NCBI RefSeq assembly: GCF_011386835.1
Contig: NC_088809.1
Coordinates: 3,543,001-3,607,000 of the forward strand
Reading direction: 5' to 3'
Length of the DNA: 64,000 bases
DNA from: Chrysemys picta bellii
Taxonomy: Eukaryota; Chordata; Testudines; Emydidae
Shown in pieces: positions 55,901 to 64,000 of the stretch. Both the position numbers and the translations under genes were made by a program. Positions within the stretch are counted from its first letter, which is position 1. Each line of letters begins with the position of its first letter. Under the pieces are notes generated by a model. The model made no database searches and was not told the DNA's origin. It worked only from the letters and a program-made list of their open reading frames with translations.

Positions 55901-58900
55901 TATTCACCACTGTGATTTTATTTTAAATACTAAAATCATCACCAAGAAGTATATCCAAGGGCTGATGGATTCATGGGTCTGTTGCCTACTTTCTAGCTGT
56001 CCCATGAGTGCTGCATAACAAAACCTCATGACTCCATCAGCCGCTTAAATTCTCATGTGGAGGTGCTTAATATTTCATTTCAGAAAGCCACATGTCACTT
56101 TTTGTTTTAAATTTCTGTATTCAACAACATGAAGGAGAATGTTTGTTTGCTCTCACTACTTTGAGTAGATTAAGTGAAACCGCATACTCTCTATTGCGAA
56201 TTACATTTTAATGGCATCCTTTAGGGTTAGCTTTGTGGTTAATAATAGTTCTTAGAATCAATTTTAAAACTAGAAAATGAGATGAAGTGGAAATACAGTT
56301 GAAATAGACTTAAAGGAACAGGTATCAAAGGAAGTGGGGATGGTTGCTGTATTGTTTACCTGGAGAGAGACCTATTTAGCTCTCTCCCTCCACGCAATTG
56401 CTAGAGATAATAAAGTATCTGACTTGCTGCACCCAACCCGAAAGTGAGAACTCTGGTTTTTCTCCGACAGAAAGTAAATAAGATAGAAATGGACTTTGGA
56501 CGCTTCACATAATACTATAACTTTTACATTTTGTTTAAAGTTGCTCTGTATGAGAGTGAAGTCCAGGAGCTGTATCAAAGTTTCAATTCAGGCTAGTGGA
56601 GACACTGGTCGTCGTAGAATAATGCCTTCTGCCATGCTTGGTATAAGCTCCCTCTTTGCCAGTGTGGCTTAACTTCTATGGGTGAGAGCCTCACTCCCCC
56701 TGTGGCTTCTTTATACTATGTAAAAGGGCTGGAGCAGTGTAAAGGGTCCATAAAAGCCCTCTATCTGGCCAGGGAATGACTTCCCCAGCACAGGAACTGT
56801 GGAAGGCAGCTATAATGTGACATTCTGTCTTATCTCGATCATTACCTGTGCCTGTTCATATGGCTATTATGGGTACTAGGAGGACAGAGCTAAAGCCTAT
56901 GGACAGCATTTTTTTCCCCTTCATCTCAGGGTAATTTTATGGCAGATTATTCAGGGCTGGAAAACATGATTGGTTAGTTTGACTATAGTCAGTACTGGCA
57001 TATTTTTTGAAGTGTTAAATGTGTCTTTGTAGAATAATTTGAGTCACAGGAATTGAAAGGTGCCAGACCAACTGCAGTTAATTATGCTGTGCTTCTCAAA
57101 TACTGCCAAATTTCAGGTTGCAAATGGGCCAAGAGTGGAACTGGTCACACCTTTCAGCCTGGAGAAGTCAGTCATCTGATTACGTGGCAAGATGGCCGCT
57201 GCAGCAGCAGTTTCCTCTCTTCTCTTCCTCAACCACAGTCACATCTCAGCTTGGCTACAGGATTTGGATGTACCACAATCTACTGGTATTTGAAGAACAG
57301 GTAGAAGCCTGTGACTTCAGCTGTATTCATTCGATTTTCTGTATCATGCCGTTTCATTAGCAGTTTCTTGGCTGGAATTTAAGCCACAGTCAGTGTTCTT
57401 GTAGAAGGTTAATACTGGCTCACGGTCTGCAGCTGTATATTTCTTCCTATCCATCATAATGCACTAGCAGGAGGAGACTTGTGAGATGAAGCAGAACTTC
57501 CCTTTAATCATAATATTAATTAAATGGCTGAAGATTATTTCAAATGGAAGTATTAAACATTAACCATATACAACTGAGTTTGATATTCTCTCATCCTTCT
57601 AATAAAAAATACCACAGAACACTTAACAAGAAAAGAAACACCTCTGGTTATACATGAACGGAAACATCATCAGTTAATATAGTTTGAACCCTATAGTTGT
57701 GCCTTAAGCATAGTTCCTATATATACTTATGAAAATCTAAAATATGTTGGGGGAGTTGTTTTGAGCCAATTCCTGCAATGTACTAAGAGAATTGGGCCCT
57801 ACATTAGCTGCTGTTCCCTTCCCTCTTAGGCACTAAACAGTCCTACCAAGCCTCTGATGAGGTTTTATTCATAATCTGCTGGGTTGTCACATGCTTTGCA
57901 TGGGACACAGTTTTTAACTTACAATTTGCCTGCAGCCATAGCAGGGTGTGGAATCCACAGAACCTTTGCGTAGATTCTGAAACCATTTCAGCTTCAATAA
58001 GCTATTACATTTCCCAAAGTGTCACTGTCTTCCACGTCAAGTAGGAGTTCAGTTTTGCTAAAAGGAATAAAAGACTCTTGATCTTGCATTCCTCCTGAAG
58101 TTTGTTTAGATGGTATCTGGAACGTGGTTGATCTCTCCACACTCATTTTTATACTGTTATTTTCATCCTTGGTACTTTTGCTTTAATACATATATTGAGC
58201 ACCCTAATTCAACTGGATGGAATTAAGATTTTTTTCAGATGTTCCAAAGCTGAGAGCAGGACATCTCTGTGCAAGTATGCTGCTGTTTCTCTCTTTATAA
58301 CAGGCTTTGCAGCTGTGTACTTTGCCACAAAGAACTTGTGTATTAAAACTGTTTCCCCCATCTCCCCGTAGGAGTGAGTATTGTGCATGGTAACACACCA
58401 TAAATCCAATTGCATGGAAAAACTAGGACTTGATCACTGAGGCAGTCTTTATAGTTGGTTCTGTGCAATTTTGATTGTGAGATTCTGCGTGTTTCTAAAG
58501 TTCTCTGGAGTGATAGAAGCAATCTTGTCTTTTATAAAGGATGCAGTTACTGATGGGACAGAGTTAATGTAATATTTGACTAATATTAAGGACCCTTAGG
58601 AGTTACTCCTCATTGTCTTTACTTAATATTGCTCTGCATCATTTGACTTTCGTGGCGCTATTTGTTTCCTTTTATACACAGCAAGGAATTCAGTAATACT
58701 CCTCTGCAACAGTGTAATGAAGTTTTATTGCAAAGTAACAATTCACTGAAGAACATTAGACACACATTTCAATGTTTTCTATTTTTCTTCAATAAGCAGC
58801 TTTTTTGTTTTTCCTCAGACACTCACTGTTGAATCATTTTTACAGTAAACCTCAAGTAGCCTATTCAGAATGTTTGGAAAAGATCTAATTGTATTATTGG

Positions 58901-61900
58901 CCTCAAAACCAGGTGCTAATGGAGTAACTGCGGTGTTGGAGGTAGATGCTAGAGATAGTTGAAATTTTTTCTTGAAATTTGTTTTTTATCAACAAAGAAT
59001 GCTGTGTTTTTGTTTTTATATCAAAACAAATGTTTGCAGAGAAATGTCTAATTTCTACTAAATTTTGAGTTGCCAAAAATGATTTTTTTCCTTAATTCGG
59101 ATTTTTGGTTTTTCTATAAAAACCAAAACGTTTTGAAGAAAGTTTTTGATAAAAACAATTTTTGTAGTCAAATTTTTTTTGTGGGGAGAAAAAATGTTTC
59201 CTAACCAGCTCTAGTGGAGCTCTTGTTTTCTAAGGATTTCTCTCACTCAATTATTAACATATGTTTCCAGACAGTTTCTTTTGTCATGTGTTTCCGGTTT
59301 TGTCCTGAATATCAACTACAAATGGAAACTGTTAGCAAGTGGATGTTTAACAAAGCAGCTGTTGTTTTGTTGTTGTTTAAATAGCCCAGATTTTCTGAAG
59401 CCTTATGATGCAGCTGGTACCATCCACGACTACGTGGTTGCCATGTTGTGTGACCTGGAAAGGCCACTGATGTCCGTCCAGAATGCTGCCAGCTGGGGAT
59501 ATTTTAATTGCAGAAGTAAAAGCTGGAATACTGAGATGTAAGTGACAGTCATCCAGTGGATTTTATTTATTGTCTGTCCCAGATGATGTGAATACTCCTC
59601 CCAGGCAGGGGGTGGTTGAAAGCTGCTCCCTCTGATGGTTGTTTGGCCCTTTGCTAAATGAGTCTGTGTGACTCACTCCAGTTTGTGGTGGGCAAGTACA
59701 TCACATAAAACCTCATCACTGTTGGCCATCACTGGCATTGTCATTTTTAGAAACCCTAAGAGAAGGCATTACTGACTGACTCAGCAAAGAGGCTATGGAT
59801 ACTGAATTATTTGCTTCCTTCCTGCCAGGGTTCTTTCTAGGGCATGGATGAGGTACAGTGGTGGGACAGAGTGGGTCAACTGTCTATGCTATATCTACAT
59901 GCTGGTTAAAGAGAATTTCACTCTTCAGTGCCTTCAGCTGAGCTCTTTCATAAGCATTAAAATTCACTTAGTGTCATTTAAAAGGTGTCAGGCTACCGGG
60001 CATTTGATGAGACCTCAGTTTTATTCTTTTTTTTTTTTTTAAATGACTTGCTCTTTCAGGGGGTGGAGTCCAGGGCCCTATACATTTCAGGGATCAGTTT
60101 GGGCCACGACTCCAGAGTGAAAAGATCTTCTAACAGTGAAGGTAAAATACTTTCTAGCCCATTGAAAGGGTAACAGAAGCTTGGATTTGTCTCACTGAGC
60201 TTTTTCTGACTTGAAGTAGTGGTTGTAGTCAAGTAGCCTATACTCACATTGACGTTTGTTTGTTGTAGCTAGCATTTGCTCTTTTGTTTTTGACCTGCTA
60301 ACCCTCTGCATGAGAGTTTCCTGGGAGCCAGTGTTCTTTAGCACTTGAAAATTGGTTATATGTCTGTTCTTTTGATTGTCCCTTACCATACTGCTTGGCT
60401 ATGTGACTTTGGTGGTTTGAACACGTGATCCCTGCTAGATCAAATCAAGGATAAATGTAGGGGGATTTATTTACTCTTCTGGGCTATTCTGTACAAAACT
60501 GTTTTAGTTTTTAGCCAACATAGCCAATGGAACTGGAGGTCTGAACTTGTCCAAGGCAGAGCTAATTGAGTGGGCAAAAGATTCTGTAAACCCAGCAGCC
60601 ACAAGCACATGGTCAGGTTAGCCTGTGACCTCAGGGATGTTCACATAGCCAGGTTGCATGCTGTAGTATTGACTTATCTATCTAGATATAATTTTTTTTT
60701 GGTTGCAGTTTGAGAGAATCTGGCTTTCCTCTTGACTTGCTTCCTGAAGTGGGTGACCCTGGTGACATTGCAGGGAGGATGTCCCATGACTGGCATGGAA
60801 TACCAAAGGGAACGGAAGTGGGAATTGCTCTGGGAGATTTCCAGTGCTCTGTTTATTCTTGTATGACTGAGAGGACTGATGCAGGTATTATTATACAGCT
60901 GGGACACAACAACTACAGTTGTTACGAACACTTCAGGAATGGAGGTTGTTCATAACTGAACAAAACATGGTTGATCTTTCAAAAGTTTACGACTGAACAT
61001 TGACTTAATACAGCTTTGAAACTTTACTCTGCAGAAGAAAAATGATACTTTTAACCATCTTAATTTGAATGAAACAAGCACAGAAACAGGTTCCTTGCCT
61101 TGTGAAATCTTTTTTTAAACTTTGCCTTTATTTTTATTTTTAGTAGTTCAGGTTTATCACAGTACTGTACTTGCTCTCTTTTTTTTTTTTTTTTTGGTCT
61201 GATTCGAAATGAAGCGTGTGGTTACCTGGTCAGTTTATATCTCTGCTGTTTGTAATGCTGAGGTTCTACTGTAAGACCTTTCAATAGGTCTGAGTACCAT
61301 TTTCCTAGTCTGTGAAAGGACTAATAAAGTTTTTCCATTAATACCATAACACTCTTTTTTGCCTGACTGTTGTTCCTAGCTCGGTATTTATATTGTGCTC
61401 AGCACGACAGTATGTGGATAACTTATTTTCCTCTTTCAAGGTAGCTTGTTAAAAGATTAAATCTTTTCTTTCTTGTGTTGTAGTTCTCAATATCAGCACC
61501 TCTGCTCAGCTGACAGTCCCCATGCCCTTGGGATTCCAGCCTCCAGAGACACCAGCTTCCTTGTCAGCTGTTGCCTATTTTCCTTATTTTGATGGTAACT
61601 ATCTGGCAGTGGCAGCATCACTCAACGGAGGAAATGTGCTGGCAACATTTGTGGATATGTTGGCACGCTGGATGGCGGAGTTGGGTAAAGTATTTTGGGG
61701 ACAGACAAGGCTTAATATGGGAGTTGGTCAGCAAGATATGAGGGACTGAGTCAAAGCAGCGAGTCTTGTACAGCAGTGGTTTTCAACCTGTGGTCTGCAC
61801 CTCCATTCAGAATTTTCTAGTGGTCTGTAAATGAAATAAGGTTGAAAACCATAGTTGTACAGTATGTGTCATGTGTATCAGAAATCATGTAGCATGTGAT

Positions 61901-63166
61901 TCGTTCCCACTGTAGCGCTAGAATTTCCTACAACAATTAGGGGACACGCTGAGAACAACACTAACAGGAGCCTGCATTTGGATTGTGTCTGGGTTTTGTT
62001 TTTGTTTTTTTGTTTCAAGCACTTGAGTGAGTGAGAATATCTTTGTGGGTTCCATTTCAGAAGGAAACATTTTCAAAGGAAAAATTATAGGTCAATAAAT
62101 CAGAAGTGAATCACTAATTTCCATGTTCATAGAGACTAGAAAGAGTGACTTGATTATGTTAATTGCCTTGAATTGCAGTTTTCACAGAACTTTAAATGCT
62201 TAATGGACTTTAAAGAGCCAGATTTAGTGCAGTATCATAAAAAACAATCATGTCATTTCCCCCAAGTGCTTTAAAATGTGATGTCACAACTTCTTTGATA
62301 TCCTTCCCTTGAGTTGTCTCAGTGCAACAGTAAATTCTAAAATCCTTCCAACCAATGTTTGTGACCTTTGCACTGTCAGCATAGAAGGTGGATATGATTG
62401 CCCCTATTAAGAAAAGGTCACTAGTTGGTTAGTTTCCAAACATGCAAGATTACCTTTACTGTTGCTTTTTCATTTTAATTGAGCCAATAGCTAATGTTTC
62501 AGAGAAAACTGTTCCATTACCAGAACTGCAGTGTTTATAATCAGAAAAGACTTCTTGGATCAAAATACTTTGGATGAGGAGTTCGTATTCCTGCAAAAGT
62601 GATCTCCTTAGGGACAGGAGAAGCCAAATACACAGTGTTCTGTTGAGCCAGCATACACCACTGAAACAGCCCACGGCATCATTAGCATACTTTAAGTCTC
62701 CAGCATTCATCTCTGACAGGTGAAAGGGACACCAGGCTGACAAAATTAGTAACACCATTTCCTTTTGACAGGGTATGAAGTTCTAGAGTCCAATGTCTAT
62801 ACACAAATGATCAACGCAGCCTTGGCCCAAAATGATACCAGACTCTCAATCTGCCCAACTGTATTTGGAGAAAGGCACATGCCTGAGCAACTGGCTTCAG
62901 TGACTAGTATCACTGCTTCTGATCTCTCTCTGGGTCACGTAACCAGAGCTTTGTGCCATGGGATCATTCAGAATCTGCATTCCATGTTGCCATTGCAACA
63001 CCTGAAAGAGGCAGGAGTGAAGAGAATTCTGGGAAGTGGAAGTGCCCTTTCCAAGAATGAGGTGCTGAAGCAAGAAGTGGAGAAAATTTTTCCATTTCCT
63101 GTGATCTATGGAAAGGATGTGGATGCAGCCGTGGGTGCTGCAATGGTGATGCTGCACAGAAGATAA
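52784..63166 (+). CDS. SHPK: Sedoheptulokinase, FGGY-family carbohydrate kinase (7 exons)
   Basis: This cytosolic enzyme phosphorylates sedoheptulose to sedoheptulose 7-phosphate, feeding the non-oxidative pentose phosphate pathway. Seven exons join to 481 aa from the first in-frame ATG (tandem ATGs at 52784 and 52787; the second has the better context AATGATGG). Human is 478 aa. Starting at the inner ATG 52838 gives 463 aa. FGGY features are the phosphate-binding loop GIDLGTTSVKAAL (23-35), SGQMHG (99-104), GDFQ (D268, probable catalytic base) and the C-terminal GSGSALSKNEVLKQEV (438-453) with DVDAAVGAAMVML. WQDGRCSS and FPYF are family-specific. The first domain is exons 1-4 and the second exons 5-7. 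It faces CTNS head to head. Confidence 0.96.
53068..53157 (-). mobile_element. Penelope-type 3' tail with 13-bp target duplication
   Basis: CATGTTATGTCAG lies at 53055-53067 and again at 53158-53170. The 90-bp insert has AGCAGCCGTGTTAGTCTG, ACTTGTGGCACC and AGAGACTAACAAATTTATT, the same tail as the element at 5229. Confidence 0.85.
53476..53589. mobile_element. Penelope-type tail with foldback arms
   Basis: GTAGCCGTGTTGGTC is followed by imperfect inverted arms of about 31 bp at 53518-53548 and 53559-53589 (AGACAAGGTGGGTG and CCCACCTTGTCT at the outer ends, two mismatches). It is the same family as 14290. No target duplication was found. Confidence 0.65.
54486..54627 (+). CDS. SHPK: SHPK exon 2
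   Basis: This exon encodes GMEQDVQRIIKALNECL, then RVSRIGISGQMHG and VVFWKTNQ. It holds the conserved SGQMHG. Confidence 0.97.
54628..57116 (+). other. SHPK intron 2
   Basis: There is a palindromic element near 54894, and a worn L3-like phrase (ATTGTAAACTCTGTAGGGCAG) near 55598. The rest is unassigned AT-rich sequence. Confidence 0.65.
54894..54985. repeat. Palindromic mini-element (diverged)
   Basis: TGTGAGTGAGTAGTCCC on the left and GGGCTATTCACGTGAGG on the right pair about GTGAAGTCAAC. It belongs to the same group as the hairpin elements near 4250 and 7696. Confidence 0.55.
57117..57300 (+). CDS. SHPK: SHPK exon 3
   Basis: This exon encodes CKWAKSGTGHTFQPGEV, SHLITWQDGRCSSSFL and LATGFGCTTIYWYLKN. 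WQDGRC and TGFGC are conserved. Confidence 0.97.
57301..59384 (+). other. SHPK intron 3
   Basis: No repeat or RNA gene could be named. The stretch near 59000-59200 is rich in T and A runs. Confidence 0.6.
59385..59537 (+). CDS. SHPK: SHPK exon 4
   Basis: This exon encodes PDFLKPYDAAGTIHDYVV, AMLCDLERPLMSVQNAAS and WGYFNCRSKSWNTE. V205 in MSVQN stands where I expect an acidic residue. Confidence 0.97.
59538..60708 (+). other. SHPK intron 4
   Basis: I see no recognisable element; short T tracts only. Confidence 0.6.
60709..60884 (+). CDS. SHPK: SHPK exon 5
   Basis: This exon encodes LRESGFPLDLLPEVGDPG, GIPKGTEVGIALGDFQ and CSVYSCMTERTDA. D268 in GDFQ is the probable catalytic base. Confidence 0.97.
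60885..61483 (+). other. SHPK intron 5
   Basis: I see no named element; a T tract lies near 61180. Confidence 0.6.
61484..61684 (+). CDS. SHPK: SHPK exon 6
   Basis: This exon encodes LNISTSAQLTVPMPLGFQ, VAYFPYFDGNYLAVAASL, then NGGNVLATFVDML and ARWMAEL. Confidence 0.97.
61685..62771 (+). other. SHPK intron 6
   Basis: The intron contains the hAT mini-transposon at 61774-61854. Nothing else was recognised, including on the minus strand near 62456-62758. Confidence 0.7.
61774..61854. mobile_element. hAT-type mini-transposon with exact 8-bp target duplication
   Basis: TTGTACAG lies at 61766-61773 and 61855-61862. The ends CAGTGGTTTTCAACCT and AGGTTGAAAACCATAG are 16-bp inverted repeats with two mismatches. 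At 81 bp it is a short deleted copy of the family at 49394. Confidence 0.88.
62772..63166 (+). CDS. SHPK: SHPK exon 7 and stop
   Basis: The exon has 130 codons and TAA. It contains TPTVFGERH-type text (CPTVFGERHMPEQLASVT), LSLGHVTRALCHGIIQN, GSGSALSKN and DVDAAVGAAMVML, the end of the second FGGY domain. Confidence 0.97.
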
Positions 63167-63621
63167 ATCCATAGTTCAGGATTGTCCGATATAAAGTTGT
63201 TGTTTTTTTCTGGACATATCAACACTTCCTTTCTGTTTCCTCAACGTTCCTGATGTTGCTTTTAATCTACCATCCCACTCCGTATGGAGAAGAACAGCTT
63301 GCATTAATGTCCCTCTCTGGTTCCAAATGTACTCAGGGTCCTGCTTGCCCTTACGTTGTCATTCCTAATTGTGCATCGAGAACTAATTATCACATGAAAT
63401 TTGGCTGCATGAAGGGAAAAGATCCATTAAGTTTGGGTTGAAGATAATACTTCATCATAGGCTCATTTTCCTGTTAGGAAAGAAGCCTGGGATGGCTAAG
63501 ACGAGCCAGTGTCTGTTGGTAATGGCATCTGTAGCCTTTGTTAGAGATGTTTTGTGGTTAAACTATCTCTTTCCATATATATGTGCTACACGATGGGGCC
63601 TAAAAGTGCTACTGTAATACA

Positions 63622-63627
63622 AATAAA
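63622..63627 (+). terminator. SHPK: Candidate SHPK polyadenylation signal
   Basis: AATAAA, 456 bases after the stop codon, is followed by AT-rich sequence. Confidence 0.55.
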
Positions 63628-63660
63628 ATAATAATTTACCATATCTTATACACTGAAGAG

Positions 63661-63685
63661 TCTCTCTCTCTCTCTCTCTCTCTCT
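63661..63685 (+). repeat. CT microsatellite
   Basis: A pure CT run of about 24 bp. Confidence 0.95.
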
Positions 63686-64000
63686 GAAGGGCTGAGCACC
63701 TTTTTGGCTCTTAAGTAACAGTAAAATGTTAGGGAAGGTTATAGGATCAGTGAAGTACATTGCTGCTGATCCAAGTTAGATTCATGACTAGCTCGTATAA
63801 TGACTTTTATAAACATCAGTGCTCACGCTTCAGAGTGCAGATTGGTTACCAGCTGGGGGTCAGGAAGGTATTTCTCTCATGTTTTAATGCACAATTATTT
63901 ACAGTAGTGTGTGTGGAGTGGAGCTTCCCCTGAAGAATTCAGCGTTAGCAGGATATTTGACTAGATGGTTCATTGGGCTTTTCTTTTGTTCTACAAAAGT

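Larger units (their letters stand above)
63167..64000 (+). other. SHPK 3' UTR and downstream flank
   Basis: The probable polyadenylation signal lies at 63622. A CT microsatellite is at 63661-63685. Beyond it no gene is seen; in other vertebrates TRPV1 follows, but no exon of it is in the window. Confidence 0.6.

Noticed and set aside
63661..63685. CRISPR-like or regulatory repeat
   Set aside because: It is a plain CT dinucleotide run.

Overview
The window is nuclear DNA of a non-mammalian amniote, most likely a cryptodire turtle. The repeats suggest this: a long CR1 LINE fragment, tRNA-derived SINEs with CR1 tails, Penelope-like element tails, many palindromic mini-elements and hAT-type mini-transposons, with a few worn MIR SINEs. 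Genes are far apart, have GT-AG introns, and start in CpG islands. No bacterial, viral or organelle gene was seen.

Five protein genes are complete and can be read exon by exon. P2RX5 (+, 578-19439, 12 coding exons, 413 aa) is an ATP-gated cation channel. EMC6 (-, 23139-23471, one coding exon, 110 aa) is an ER membrane insertase subunit. TAX1BP3 (+, 26749-37907, 4 exons, 124 aa) is a single-PDZ protein. CTNS (-, 41239-51286, 10 coding exons, 368 aa) is the lysosomal cystine exporter. SHPK (+, 52784-63166, 7 exons, 481 aa from the first ATG) is sedoheptulokinase. The order P2RX5-EMC6-TAX1BP3-CTNS-SHPK is the same synteny block as human 17p13.2. All 29 introns between coding exons that I placed obey GT-AG, and reading frame is kept across every junction.

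Two gene pairs are head to head. EMC6 and TAX1BP3 share the CpG island near 26.0-27.2 kb (NRF1, YY1, CCAAT and GC boxes). CTNS and SHPK share the one near 51.9-52.5 kb (two opposed YY1-type sites and a TCACGTG E-box). TAX1BP3 and CTNS converge near 39.6-40.2 kb. The genes are linked by position rather than by pathway; CTNS and SHPK act in lysosomal cystine export and carbon metabolism.

The introns hold the unusual material. A Penelope-like element 3' end carries a GIY-YIG endonuclease remnant and a hammerhead-ribozyme-like core. Short Penelope-type tails carry exact 12-13 bp target duplications, and one is folded back on itself. A 683 bp hAT-type element has an internal foldback. There is also a solo LTR with a 5 bp duplication, and a tRNA-like module array split by a CR1 insertion. 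P2RX5 has an intact exon 10, the exon most human alleles skip. One open reading frame on the minus strand at 20177-20419 looks like a terminal exon that I cannot assign.
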